Numbered from the stretch's first letter, positions 1 to 11,404 are shown. The stretch: DNA of 64,000 bases from Achatina immaculata (GCA_009760885.1 CM019710.1:1590633-1654632), one strand, 5' to 3'. Numbers and translations are program-made. The notes: generated by a model not told the origin, from the sequence alone.

Positions 1-229
1 AAAACTGGTAGTTGTGAACCATGAAAGATGATATCCATGTTGTAGAGCTTGAACCATGAAAGATGATATCCATGTTGTAGAGCTTGAACAATGGAAGATG
101 ATATCCATGTTGTAGAGCTTGAACCATGAAAGATGATATCCATGTTGTAGAGCTTGAACAATGGAAGATGATATCCATGTTGTAGAGCTTGAACCATGAA
201 AGATGATATCCATGTTGTAGAGCTTGAGC
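1..229. repeat. 35-bp minisatellite, left arm
   Basis: About six and a half copies of a 35-bp unit containing GATGATATCCATGTTGTAG. The array continues after the LINE-A insertion at 1275, so the two arms were once one array. Left-arm units read GATGATAT where right-arm units read GATGGTAT. Confidence 0.95.
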
Positions 230-1237
230 TATGGAATACCATCTAAAATTGTCAACATCATTAAGGACTTATACAATGGATATGGCTGTGCAGTCAAGAC
301 AGAAGAAGGGATGAGTGAATGGTTCCAGATTGAAACAGGCGTGAAACAAGGATGTATACTGTCTCCTTTACTTTTTGGGATTACAATAGACTTCATAATG
401 AAAAAATGCTGCACAGGTAACACAGGTATTGACTGGGTACATGGGACCCAACTAGAAGATCTTGATTTTGCTGATGACATAACTCTTATCAGTAATAATG
501 TGAATTCCATGCAAGAAAAAACAGATAGCCTATCTTCACTGGCTAGCAAAATAGGACTTGAAATTAACAAGGACAAAACAAAAATAATGAAAATTCCCAT
601 CAATCAAAATGGAAAAATACACATAGAAGGGACAGATATTGAAGAAGTCAATCAATTTGCATACCTTGGCAGCTACATAGACCAGGATGGTGACACTAGA
701 AAGGAAGTTAGGATCAGAATTGCAAAAGCAGCATCAATCTTCAAGAATCTTGAGAACATATGGAATTCAAAAGTTATAAGCACAAAAACCAAGTTAAGAC
801 TATTCAATTCAAATGTAATATCCACCCTCATTTATGCATGCGAAAGCTGGAAAACAACTAAAGAAATACACAAGAAATTAGACTCTTTTGAAAACAAATG
901 CCTAAGGAAAATACTCGGCATCAAGTGGAATGAATTCAAGAACAATGCAGAGATAAGACAGATGACTGAACAACAACCAGTCTCACGGGTGATCAGGAAA
1001 AGGAGATGGACATATGTTGGCCACTTGATGAGAAGAAATGATCAGAGAATCCCAAAACAAGCTATCAAGTGGAACACAACAGGCCGAAGAAAAAGGGGCA
1101 GACCGCGTGAAACTCTGAAGAGAACATTATTAAGAGAGGCCAAGTTAACAGGCATAAAATCCTTTGATGAGGTTGAAAGACTCGCCGAAGACAGGAAAAA
1201 TTGGCGAACTACTTTGCGAGCCCTATGTGACGTCTAA
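230..1237 (+). CDS. LINE-A reverse transcriptase, C-terminal part (open, partial)
   Basis: An uninterrupted frame of about 335 codons with no start of its own, because the element is 5'-truncated. It shows the RT block GVKQGCILSPLLFG (about residue 39), the catalytic motif FADD (about residue 82), and the LINE C-terminal region with YACESW, RWTYVGHLMRR and GRPRETLKRTLL, ending LRALCDV. In a full element this enzyme would prime reverse transcription at a nicked target. This copy lacks the endonuclease and the N-terminal RT blocks and has no promoter, so it should be inactive. The lack of stops makes it one of the youngest LINE-A copies here. The family resembles RTE-like or related APE-endonuclease LINEs common in molluscs; the exact clade is not settled. 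Confidence 0.85.
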   Translation, partial: YGIPSKIVNIIKDLYNGYGCAVKTEEGMSEWFQIETGVKQGCILSPLLFGITIDFIMKKCCTGNTGIDWVHGTQLEDLDFADDITLISNNVNSMQEKTDSLSSLASKIGLEINKDKTKIMKIPINQNGKIHIEGTDIEEVNQFAYLGSYIDQDGDTRKEVRIRIAKAASIFKNLENIWNSKVISTKTKLRLFNSNVISTLIYACESWKTTKEIHKKLDSFENKCLRKILGIKWNEFKNNAEIRQMTEQQPVSRVIRKRRWTYVGHLMRRNDQRIPKQAIKWNTTGRRKRGRPRETLKRTLLREAKLTGIKSFDEVERLAEDRKNWRTTLRALCDV

Positions 1238-1274
1238 CGGCACGGGAAGGATATAAGATATAAGATATAAGATA
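230..1274 (+). mobile_element. 5'-truncated LINE-A copy inserted in the minisatellite
   Basis: A non-LTR retrotransposon fragment that begins abruptly inside the reverse transcriptase and runs to the 3' end, finishing in a short ATAAG-rich tail (GATATAAGATATAAG). It lies between AGAGCTTGAGC at 219-229 and AGAGCTTGAAC at 1275-1285. This is an 11-bp repeat that breaks the 35-bp phase of the array, as expected for a target-site duplication. Related copies lie at 24911, 30641, 31105, 33219, 35838 and 44841. Confidence 0.9.
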
Positions 1275-1489
1275 AGAGCTTGAACAATGGAAGATGGTAT
1301 CCATGTTGTAGAGCTTGAACAATGGAAGATGGTATCCATGTTGTAGAGCTTGAACAATGGAAGATGGTATCCATGTTGTAGAGCTTGAACAATGGAAGAT
1401 GGTATCCATGTTGTAGAGCTTGAACAATGGAAGATGGTATCCATGTTGTAGAGCTTGAACAATGGAAGATGGTATCCATGTTGTAGAGC
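1275..1489. repeat. 35-bp minisatellite, right arm
   Basis: Six copies of the same unit as the left arm, almost identical to each other, with GGAAGATGGTATCC where the left arm has GATGATAT. Open frames on the minus strand here are translated repeat and not genes. Confidence 0.95.
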
Positions 1490-1584
1490 GACCCTGAAGC
1501 CCAAGCTGAAAATATGGACCTACACAAGCGACAGTCAGAATGTTTTTAGAATTGAAAATTTCCTATGCCCTGCAGATTCCTAAG

Positions 1585-2046
1585 TAAGATGGATATATTA
1601 GCTAAGGTTAGTTGGATATATTAGCTAAGGTTAGTATGGATATATTAGTTAACGTTAGTATGGATATATTAGCTAAGGTTAGTATGGATATATTAGTTAA
1701 CGTTAGTATGGATATATTAGCTAAGGTTAGTATGGATATATTAGTTAACGGTAGTATGGATATATTAGTAGTTAATGTTAGTATGGATATATTAGCTAAG
1801 GTTAGTATGGATATATTAGTTAACGGTAGTATGGATATATTAGTAGTTAATGTTAGTATGGATATATTAGCTAAGGTTAGTATGGATATATTAGTTAACG
1901 GTAGTATGGATATATTAGTAGTTAATGTTAGTATGGATATATTAGCTAAGGTTAGTATGGATATATTAGTTAACGGTAGTATGGATATATTAGTAGTTAA
2001 TGTTAGTATGGATATATTAGCTAAGGTTAGTATGGATATATTATCC
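1585..2046. repeat. 24/27-bp minisatellite
   Basis: Tandem units built on ATGGATATATTAGCTAAGG and ATGGATATATTAGTTAACG, with a 27-bp variant ending GTAGTTAATGTTAGT. From about 1730 the variants alternate in a fixed order, giving a higher-order period of about 75 bp. Unit lengths are multiples of three, so a 157-codon frame (repeated MDILAKVS) stays open by chance. Confidence 0.93.
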
Positions 2047-2232
2047 TGTAGATCATCATCATATTATTCATTATTTTTGGAGTGAGATATGATTAATATG
2101 CTAGATTTCCCTACTGAAGATGGTTTTCAAATGAAGTTCATTGCGAAATTTAAGAGCCCAAGAGACCCACTGCAGATTCATGCAAAGGTTGTTGCTCTGG
2201 TGATGTTTCGCAGTATGGTTTGCGTTTATCTC

Positions 2233-2233
<1 letters not shown>

Positions 2234-2295
<62 letters not shown>

Positions 2296-2308
2296 AAGAG
2301 AGAGAGAT
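2234..2308. repeat. (GA)n microsatellite
   Basis: About 75 bp of nearly pure GA dinucleotide with a few interruptions. Confidence 0.95.
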
Positions 2309-2409
2309 TACTAATGGTGACATCTGTTGAAAGGCTGAATTGCCTTTACTTAATTGGAATATATACTGTGCAACTTTTGATCCCTGATGTGGACGGAAGT
2401 TTGTCATTT

Positions 2410-3658
2410 TGTCTAAACAGTTCTGTGGGTTGTCTAAACAGTTCTTTGGGTTGTCTAAACAGTTCTGTGGGTTGCGTTGTCTAAACAGTTCTGTGGGTTG
2501 TCTAAACAGTTCTGTGGGTTGAGTTATCTAAACAGTTCTGTGGGTTGTCTAAACAGTTCTGTGGGTTGAGTTGTCTAAACAGTTCTGGGGTTGTCTAAAC
2601 AGTTCTGTGGGTTGGGTTGTCTAAACAGTTCTGTGGGTTATCTAAACAGTTCTGTGGGTTGAGTTGTCTAAACAGTTCTGTGGGTTGTCTAAACAGTTCT
2701 GTGGGTTGTCTAAACAATTCTGTGGGTTGTCTAAACAGTTCTGTGAGTTGTCTAAACAGTTCTGTGGGTTGTCTAAACAATTCTGTGGGTTGTCTAAACA
2801 GTTCTGTGAGTTGTCTAAACAGTTTGTGGGTTGAGTTGTCTAAACAGTTCTGTGGTTGTCTAAACAGTTCTGTGAGTTATCTAAACAGTTCTGTGGGTTG
2901 TCTAAACAGTTCTGTGGGTTGAGTTGTCTAAACAGTTCTGTGGGTTGTCTAAACAGTTCTGTGAGTTGTCTAAACAGTTCTGGGGTTGTCTAAACAGTTC
3001 TGTGGGTTGGGTTGTCTAAACAGTTCTGTGGGTTATCTAAACAGTTCTGTGGGTTGAGTTGTCTAAACAGTTCTGTGGGTTGTCTAAACAGTTCTGTGGG
3101 TTGTCTAAACAATTCTGTGGGTTGTCTAAACAGTTCTGTGAGTTGTCTAAACAGTTCAGTGGGTTGTCTAAACAATTCTGTGGGTTGTCTAAACAGTTCT
3201 GTGAGTTGTCTAAACAGTTCTGTGGGTTGAGTTGTCTAAACAGTTCTGTGGGTTGTCTAAACAGTTCTGTGAGTTGTCTAAACAGTTCTGTGGGTTGTCT
3301 AAACAGTTCTGTGGGTTGAGTTGTCTAAACAGTTCTGTAGGTTGTCTAAACAGTTCTGTGGGTTGAGTTGGCTAAACAGTTCTGTGGGTTGTCTAAACAG
3401 TTCTGTGGGTTGGGTTGTCTAAACAGTTCTGTGGGTTGAGTTGTCTAACAGTTCTGTGGGTTGAGTTGTCTAGACAGTTCTGTGGGATGAGTTGTCTAAA
3501 CAGTTCTGTGGGTTGAGCTATCTAAACAGTTATGTGGGTTGAGTTGTCTAAACAGTTCTGTGGGTTGAGTTGTCTAACAGTTCTGTGGGTTGAGCTGTCT
3601 AAACAGTTCTGTGGGTTGAGTTGTCTAACAGTTCTGTGGGTTGAGTTGTCTAACAGTC
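2410..3658. repeat. 21/26-bp satellite, block 1
   Basis: Tandem TCTAAACAGTTCTGTGGGTTG (21 bp) mixed with a 26-bp form that adds GAGTT. The first part is mostly 21-bp units and the last 300 bp mostly 26-bp. A stretch near 2585-2920 is repeated at about 2980-3310, offset about 395 bp, so multi-unit blocks have also duplicated. Confidence 0.95.
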
Positions 3659-3900
3659 CTCGTGATTGAGACATGGAATTTAACAGCTTTTGTATTTGAT
3701 GTGGTCTGAGGTTTGATCGGAGGCTCAGATGCGCCTAGTGCTTAACTATTCCTGTCCAGTGCCTGCTGTTATCATGCACTATGGTTAAATGTATGTAGAT
3801 CCATGCATTGAGGAGCGGATGATTATGGATCTATACATTGTTGTTCGATGATTGCGGAATATGGTATACGCTCTTCCAAGTTCTCGAATGTCGATTCACA
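3659..3900. repeat. Unique spacer of the super-unit, copy 1
   Basis: About 240 bp of non-repetitive sequence (starts CGTGATTGAGACATGGAATT) between the two arrays. Near-identical copies lie at about 6480-6720, 8976-9217 and 10280-10527. No credible reading frame. Confidence 0.9.
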
Positions 3901-4962
3901 CGTGAGGGAGGCATGTAGTAACATGCGCTGATTGAGGGGGGGGGGGTGTAGTATCATCCGTTGTCGTGAAGGAGGCATGTAGTATCATGCGTTGTCGTGA
4001 AGGAAGCATGTAGTATCATGCGTTGTCGTGAAGGAGGCATGTAGTCTCATGCGTTGTTGTGAAGGAAGCATGTAGCATCATGCGTTGTCGGGGGGGGGGG
4101 TGTAGTATCATCCGTTGTCGTGAAGGAGGCATGTAGTATCATGCGTTGTCGTGAAGGAAGCATGTAGTATCATGCGTTGTCGTGAAGGAGGCATGTAGTC
4201 TCATGCGTTGTTGTGAAGGAAGCATGTAGCATCATGCGTTGTCATGAAAGAGGCATGTAGTATCATGCGTTGTTGTGAAGGAGGCATGTAGCATCATGCG
4301 TTGTCATGAAGGAGGCATGTAGTATCATGTGTTGTTGTGAAGGAAGCATGTAGCATCATGCGTTGTCGTGAAGGAGGCATGTAGCAACATGCATTGTCGT
4401 GAAGGAGGCATGTAGTCTCATGCGTTGTTGTGAAGGAAGCATGTAGCATCATGCGTTGTCATGAAAGAGGCATGTAGTATCATGCGTTGTTGTGAAGGAG
4501 GCATGTAGCATCATGCGTTGTCATGAAGGAGGCATGTAGTATCATGTGTTGTTGTGAAGGAAGCATGTAGCATCATGCGTTGTCGTGAAGGAGGCATGTA
4601 GCAACATGCATTGTCGTGAAGGAGGCATGTAGTCTCATGCGTTGTTGTGAAGGAAGCATGTAGCATCATGCGTTGTCATGAAGGAGGCATGTAGTATCAT
4701 GTGTTGTTGTGAAGGAGGCATGTAGTATCATGCGTTGTCATGAAGGAGGCATGTAGTATCATGCGTTGTCATGGAGGAGGCATGTAGTATCATGCGTTCT
4801 CATGGAGGAGGCATGTAGTATCATGCATTGTCGTAAAGGAGGCATGTAGTATCATGCGTTGTTGTGAAGGAGGCATGTAGCATCATGCGTGGACGTGAAG
4901 AAAGCATGTAGTATCATGCGTTGATTGGGAGGCATGTTTTATCATACGCAGACTGTGGCATG
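3901..4962. repeat. 31-bp satellite, block 1
   Basis: About 34 copies of a 31-bp unit, GAAGGAGGCATGTAGTATCA plus TGCGTTGTCGT, with variants at GTC/GTT and TAGTATC/TAGCATC. Opens with a poly-G run. A multi-unit segment is itself repeated within the block. Confidence 0.95.
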
Positions 4963-5012
4963 AGGCTGGAGAGACTTTTGATCCCTGATGTGGACGTAAG
5001 TTTGTCATTTTG

Positions 5013-6479
5013 TCTGTGGGTTGTCTAAACAGTTCTGTGGGTTGTCTAAACAGTTCTGTGGGTTGTCTAAACAGTTCTGTGAGTTGTCTAAACAGTTCTG
5101 TGGGTTGTCTAAACAGTTCTGTGGGTTGTCTAAACAATTCTGTGGGTTGGGTTGTCTAAACAGTTCTGTGGGTTGTCTAAACAGTTCTGTGGGTTGAGTT
5201 GTCTAAACAGTTCTATGGGTTGTCTAAATAGTTCTGTGGGTTGTCTAAACAGTTCTGTGAGTTGTCTAAACAGTTCTGTGGGTTGAGCTGTCTAACAGTT
5301 CTGTGGGTTGAGTTGTCTAAACAGTTCTGTAGGTTGTCTAAACAGTTCTGTGAATTGTCTAAACAGTTCTGTGGGTTGTCTAAACAGTTCTGTGGGTTAT
5401 CTAAACAGTTCTGTGGGTTGAGTTGTCTAAACAGTTCTGTGGGTTGAGTTGTCTAACAGTTCTGTGGTTTGAGTTGTCTAAACAGTTCTGTAGGTTGTCT
5501 AAACAGTTCTGTGAATTGTCTAAACAGTTCTGTGGGTTGTCTAAACAGTTCTGTGGGTTATCTAAACAGTTCTGTGGGTTGAGTTGTCTAAACAGTTCTG
5601 TGGGTTGAGTTGTCTAAACAGTTCTGTGGGTTGTCTAAACAGTTCTGTGGGTTGAGTTGTCTAAACAGTTCTGAGGGTTGTCTAACAGTTCTGTGGGTTG
5701 AGTTGTCTAAACAGTTCTGTGGGTTGTCTAAACAGTTCTGTGAGTTGTCTAAACAGTTCTGTGGGTTGTCTAAACAGTTCTGTGGGTTGTCTAAACAGTT
5801 CTGTGGGTTTTCTAAACAGTTCTGTGGGTTGTCTAAACAGTTCTGTAGTTTGAGTTGTCTAACAGTTCTGTGGGTTGAGTTGTCTAAACAGTTCTGTGGG
5901 TTGAGTTGTCTAAACAGTTCTGTGGGTTGAGCTGTCTAAACAGTTCTGTGGGTTGAGTTGTCTAAACAGTTCTATGGGTTGAGTTGTCTAAACAGTTCTG
6001 TGGGTTGAGTTGTCTAAACAGTTCTGTGGGTTGAGTTGTCTAAACAGTTCTGTGAGTTGAGTTGTCTAACAGTTCTGTGAGTTGAGTTGTCTAACAGTTC
6101 TGTGGGTTGAGTTGTCTAAACAGTTCTGTGGGTTGAGTTTTCTAACAGTTCTGTGGGTTGAGTTGTCTAACAGTCCTGTGGGTTGATTTGTGTAACAGTT
6201 CTGTGGGTTGAGTTGTCTAACAGTTCTGTGCGTTGAGTTGTCTAAACAGTTCTGTGGGTTGAGCTGTCTAACAGTTCTGTGTGTTGAGTTGTCTAAACAG
6301 TTCTGTGGGTTTGATATGTCTAAACAGTTCTGTGGGTTGAGTTGTCTAAACAGTCTGTGGGTTGAGTAGTCTAACAGTTCTGTGGGTTGAGTTGTCTAAC
6401 AGTTCTGTGGGTTGATTTGTCTAAACAGTTCTGTGGGTTGAGTTGTCTAACAGTTCTGTGGGTTGAGTTGTCTAACAGT
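5013..6479. repeat. 21/26-bp satellite, block 2
   Basis: Same family as block 1: 21-bp units first, then 26-bp units (with GAGTT) dominating the 3' half. Preceded by the linker at 4970-5012. Confidence 0.95.
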
Positions 6480-7310
6480 CCTCGTGATTGAGACATGGAA
6501 TTTAACAGCTTTTGTATTTGATGTGGTCTGAGGTTTGATCGGAGGCTCAGATGCGCCTAGTGCTTAACTATTCCTGTCCAGTGCCTGCTGTTATCATGCA
6601 CTATGGTTAAATGTATGTAGATCCATGCATTGAGGAGCGGATGATTATGGATCTATACATTGTTGTTCGATGATTGCGGAATATGGTATACGCTCTTCCA
6701 AGTTCTCGAATGTCGATTCACACGTGAGGGAGGCATGTAGTAACATGCGCTGATTGAGGGGGGGGGGGTGTAGTATCGTCCATTGTCGTAAAGGAGGCAT
6801 GTAGTATCATGCGTTGTTGTGAAGGAAGCATGTAGTATCATGCGTTGTCATGAAGGAGGCATGTAGTATCATGTGTTGTTGTGAAGGAAGCATGTAGCAT
6901 CATGCGTTGTCGTGAAGGAGGCATGTAGCAACATGCATTGTCGTGAAGGAGGCATGTAGTCTCATGCGTTGTTGTGAAGGAAGCATGTAGCATCATGCGT
7001 TGTCATGAAAGAGGCATGTAGTATCATGCGTTGTTGTGAAGGAGGCATGTAGCATCATGCGTTGTCATGAAGGAGGCATGTAGTATCATGTGTTGTTGTG
7101 AAGGAGGCATGTAGTATCATGCGTTGTCATGAAGGAGGCATATAGTATCATGCGTTGTCATGGAGGAGGCATGTAGTATCATGCATTGTCGTAAAGGATG
7201 CATGTAGTATCATGCGTTGTTGTGAAGGAGGCATGTAGCATCATGCGTGGACGTGAAGAAAGCATGTAGTATCATGCGTTGATTGGGAGGCATGTTTTAT
7301 CATACGCTGA
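6480..7310. repeat. Spacer copy 2 plus 31-bp satellite block 2
   Basis: Spacer at 6480-6720, then about 19 copies of the 31-bp unit to about 7310. The linker follows at 7320-7372. Confidence 0.92.
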
Positions 7311-7372
7311 CTGTGGCATGAGGCTGGAGAGACTTTTGATCCCTGATGTGGACGTAAGTTTGTCATTTTGTC

Positions 7373-8975
7373 TGTGGGTTGTCTAAACAGTTCTGTGGGT
7401 TGTCTAAACAGTTCTGTGGGTTGTCTAAACAGTTCTGTGAGTTGTCTAAACAGTTCTGTGGGTTGTCTAAACAGTTCTGTGTGTTGTCTAAACAATTCTG
7501 TGGGTTGGGTTGTCTAAACAGTTCTGTGGGTTGTCTAAACATTTCTTTGGGTTGAGTTGTCTAAACAGTTCTGTGGGTTGTCTAAACAGTTCTGTGGGTT
7601 GTCTAAATAGTTCTGTGAGTTGTCTAAACAGTTCTGTGGGTTGAGCTGTCTAACAGTTCTGTGGGTTGAGTTGTCTAAACAGTTCTGTAGGTTGTCTAAA
7701 CAGTTCTGTGAATTGTCTAAACAGTTCTGTGGGTTGTCTAAACAGTTCTGTGTGTTATCTAAACAGTTCTGTGCGTTGAGTTGTCTATACAGTTCTGTGG
7801 GATGAGTTGTCTAAACAGTTCTGTGGGTTGTCTAAACAGTTCTGTGGGTTGAGTTGTCTAAACAGTTCTGAGGGTTGTCTAACAGTTCTGTGGGTTGAGT
7901 TGTCTAAACAGTTCTGTGGGTTGTCTAAACAGTTCTGTGGGTTGTCTAAACAGTTCTATGGGTTTTCTAAACAGTTCTGTGGGTTGAGTTGTCTAAACAG
8001 TTCTGTGGGTTGTCTAAACAGTTCTGTGGGTTGTCTAAACAGTTCTATGGGTTTTCTAAACAGTTCTGTGGGTTGTCTAAACAGTTCTGTAGTTTGAGTT
8101 GTCTAACAGTTCTGTGGGTTGAGTTGTCTAAACAGTTCTGTGGGTTGAGTTGTCTAAACAGTTCTGTGGGTTGAGCTGTCTAAACAGTTCTGTGGGTTGA
8201 GTTGTCTAAACAGTTCTGTGGGTTGAGTTGTCTAAACAGTTCTGTGGGTTGAGTTGTCTAAACAGTTCTGTGAGTTGAGTTGTCTAACAGTTCTATGAGT
8301 TGAGTTGTCTAACAGTTCTGTGGGTTGAGTTGTCTAAACAGTTCTGTGGGTTGAGTTTTCTAACAGTTCTGTGGGTTGAGTTGTCTAACAGTCCTGTGGG
8401 TTGATTTGTGTAACAGTTCTGTGGGTTGAGTTGTCTAAACAGTTCTGTGGGTTGAGCTGTCTAACAGTTCTGTGGGTTGAGTTGTCTAAACAGTTCTGTG
8501 GGTTGAGCTGTCTAACAGTTCTGTGGGTTGAGTTGTCTAAACAGTCTGTGGGTTGAGTAGTCTAACAGTTCTGTGGGTTGAGTTGTCTAACAGTTCTGTG
8601 GGTTGATTTGTCTAAACAGTTCTGTGGGTTGAGTTGTCTAACAGTTCTGTGGGTTGAGTTGTCTAACAGTTCTGTGGGTTGAGTTGTCTAACAGTTCTGT
8701 GAGTTGAGTTGTCTAAACAGTTCTGTGGGTTGAGCTGTCTAACAGTTCTGTGGGTTGAGTTGTCTAAACAGTTCTGTGGGTTGAGCTGTCTAACAGTTCT
8801 GTGGGTTGAGTTGTCTAAACAGTCTGTGGGTTGAGTAGTCTAACAGTTCTGTGGGTTGAGTTGTCTAACAGTTCTGTGGGTTGATTTGTCTAAACAGTTC
8901 TGTGGGTTGAGTTGTCTAACAGTTCTGTGGGTTGAGTTGTCTAACAGTTCTGTGGGTTGAGTTGTCTAACAGTCC
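7373..8975. repeat. 21/26-bp satellite, block 3
   Basis: The longest block. Segments of about 190-260 bp, for example 8440-8660 and 8720-8940, are repeated inside it, showing unequal exchange of multi-unit pieces. Confidence 0.95.
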
Positions 8976-9410
8976 TCGTGATTGAGACATGGAATTTAAC
9001 AGCTTTTGTATTTGATGTGGTCTGAGGTTTGATCGGAGGCTCATATGCGCCTAGTACTTAACTATTCCTGTCCAGTGCCTGCTGTTATCATGCACTGTGG
9101 TTAAATGTATGTAGATCCATGCATTGAGGAGCGGATGATTATGGATCTATACATTGTTGTTCGATGATTGCGGAATATGGTATACGCTCTTCCAAGTTCT
9201 CGAATGTCGATTCACACGTGAGGGAGGCATGTAGTAACATGCGCTGATTGAGGGGGGGGGGGGGTGTAGTATCATCCGTTGTCGTGAAGGAGGCATGTAG
9301 TATCATGCGTTGTCGTGAAGGAGACATGTAGTATCATGCTTGGACGTGAAGAAAGCATGTAGTATCATGCGTTGATTGGGAGGCATGTTTTATCATACGC
9401 TGACTGTGGC
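8976..9410. repeat. Spacer copy 3 plus contracted 31-bp satellite block 3
   Basis: Spacer at 8976-9217 followed by only about five 31-bp units, against about 34 in block 1. The linker follows at 9415-9466. Confidence 0.9.
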
Positions 9411-9466
9411 ATGAGGCTGGAGAGACTTTTGATCCCTGATGTGGACGTAAGTTTGTCATTTTGTCT

Positions 9467-10279
9467 GTGGGTTGTCTAAACAGTTCTGTGGGTTGTCTAA
9501 ACAGTTCTGTGGGTTGTCTAAACAGTTCTGTGAGTTGTCTAAACAGTTCTGTGGGTTGTCTAAACAGTTCTGTGTGTTGTCTAAACAATTCTGTGGGTTG
9601 GGTTGTCTAAACAGTTCTGTGGGTTGTCTAAACAGTTCTTTGGGTTGAGTTGTCTAAACAATTCTGTGGGTTGTCTAAACAGTGCTGTGGGTTGTCTAAA
9701 CAGTTCTGTGGGTTGTCTAAACAGTTCTGTGAGTTGTCTAAACCGTTCTGTGGGTTGAGCTGTCTAACAGTTCTGTGGGTTGAGTTGTCTAAACCGTTCT
9801 GTGGGTTGAGTTGTCTAAACAGTTCTGTAGGTTGTCTAAACAGTTCTGTGAATTGTCTAAACAGTTCTGTGGGTTGTCTAAACAGTTCTGTGGGTTATTT
9901 AAACAGTTCTGTGGGTTGAGTTGTCTAAACAGTTCTGTGGGTTGAGTTGTCTAAACAGTTCTGTGGGTTGTCTAAACAGTTCTGTGGGTTGAGTTGTCTA
10001 AACAGTTCTGAGGGTTGTCTAAACAGTTCTGTGGGTTGAGTTGTCTAAACAGTTCTGTGGGTTGTCTAAACAATTCTGTGAGTTGTCTAAACAGTTCTGT
10101 GGGTTGTCTAAACAGTTCTGTGGGTTGTCTAAACAGTTCTGTGGGTTTTCTAAACAGTTCTGTGGGTTGTCTTAACAGTTCTGTAGTTTGAGTTGTCTAA
10201 CAGTTCTGTGGGTTGAGTTGTCTAACAGTTCTGTGGGTTGAGTTGTCTAACAGTTCTGTGGGTTGAGTTGTCTTACAGT
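9467..10279. repeat. 21/26-bp satellite, block 4
   Basis: The shortest block, about 0.8 kb, mostly 21-bp units with a short 26-bp tail before CCTCGTGATTGAG. Confidence 0.95.
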
Positions 10280-10825
10280 CCTCGTGATTGAGACATGGAA
10301 TTTAACAGCTTTTGTATTTGATGTGGTCTGAGGTTTGATCGGAGGCTCATATGCGCCTAGTGCTTGACTATTCCTGTCCAGTGCCTGCTGTTATCATGCA
10401 CTGTGGTTAAATGTATGTAGATCCATGCAGTGAGGAGCGGATGATTATGGATCTATACATTGTTGTTCGATGATTGCGGAATATGGTATACGCTCTTCCA
10501 AGTTCTCGAATGTCGATTCACACGTGAGGGAGGCATGTAGTAACATGCGCTGATTGAGGGGGGGGGGGGGTGTAGTATCATCCGTTGTCGTGAAGGAGGC
10601 ATGTAGTATCATGCGTTGTCGTGAAGGAGGCATGTAGTATCATGCATTGTCGTGAAGGAGGCATGTAGTATCATGCGTTGTCATGAAGGAAGCATGTAGT
10701 ATCATGCGTTGTTGTGAAGGAGGTATGTAGCATCATGCGTGGACGTGAAGAAAGCATGTAGTATCATGCGTTGATTGGGATACATGTTTTATCATACGTT
10801 GACTGTGGCATGAGGCTGGAGAGAC
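10280..10825. repeat. Spacer copy 4 plus 31-bp satellite block 4
   Basis: Spacer, a G12-13 run, then about seven 31-bp units. The sequence then leaves the satellite at ACTACATGTATTAAAGC and enters the LINE-F leader. Confidence 0.88.
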
Positions 10826-10919
10826 TACATGTATTAAAGCTTAATAAATGCCAATACGTTTTCTCTAATTTGATTTATTCAAATTAACCGGACTTGGAGT
10901 TATTACATATTATTCACTA

Positions 10920-11180
10920 TGTCTAGTTCTAAGGACTGTTATAGCCGGAGGTGGGGTGGAGGATAAGCTCTCCACTACAATTAAATGTCTCCAAGGCCTG
11001 CGTCTCAAATAGCCTCTGACAGTCCAAGTCCAGCTCTTGGCCTTCTCGTGCCGGAACTTTAAACTGACAGGAGAATAAGCGAAAGGCGAGTACCTGGTGC
11101 CTGAAAACTAGACGCTTCGGGTAGATGAGACTTGTTAGTCTTGGTTGGTACCTCATCTAGGAGAAGGAAAACTGATTTCA
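10920..11180 (+). repeat. 250-bp module upstream of LINE-F (copy 1)
   Basis: About 250 bp starting at GACTGTTATAGCCGGAGG. It recurs in the tandem duplicate (12558-12818) and, inverted and diverged, at 19785-20030. It sits directly before the LINE-F leader, so it may be 5' UTR of that element. Short minus-strand frames here are not convincing genes. Confidence 0.75.
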
Positions 11181-11404
11181 AACCCCCTGCTGCTTTGTAG
11201 GTAGGCTCTGGTCAGAGTCAAAGGCTAGTGAAATAAACCATAAACAAACATGTGGAAGGCAAGGGGAGATCAACACTGTAAATTCCCAAGAACAATCATG
11301 ACAATCCACAATTCTTTGAATCATAACGACGTTAATGGGGGTTCCAGTGGAACCACCTCGTCCGGTAGGGTTTATCACATGCGACAGGTGACACCAGATA
11401 GTCA

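Larger units (their letters stand above)
2373..10825. repeat. Higher-order satellite, four 2.1-2.6 kb super-units
   Basis: The linker CTTTTGATCCCTGATGTGGA recurs at about 2377, 4976, 7335 and 9427, giving super-units of about 2.6, 2.36 and 2.09 kb plus a last one. Each holds, in order: linker, 21/26-bp array, a unique spacer starting CGTGATTGAGACATGG, and a 31-bp array. The fourth 31-bp array leads into LINE-F sequence instead of another linker. Confidence 0.9.

Noticed and set aside
1585..2046. Interstitial telomere-like repeat because of GGTTAG
   Set aside because: The hexamer occurs only as part of a longer 24-bp unit; there are no TTAGGG runs.
1612..2085. 157-codon frame repeating MDILAKVS
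   Set aside because: Pure translation of the 24/27-bp minisatellite; open only because unit lengths divide by three.
3901..4962. CRISPR-like array (31-bp repeats)
   Set aside because: Units are contiguous with no unique spacers, and the surroundings are eukaryotic satellite and LINE sequence.
2595..10280. Many frames repeating MSKQFCGL, CLNSSVG or FRQPTEL
   Set aside because: Satellite translated in several frames on both strands; no start context, splice borders or conserved domain, and 26-bp units break the frames.
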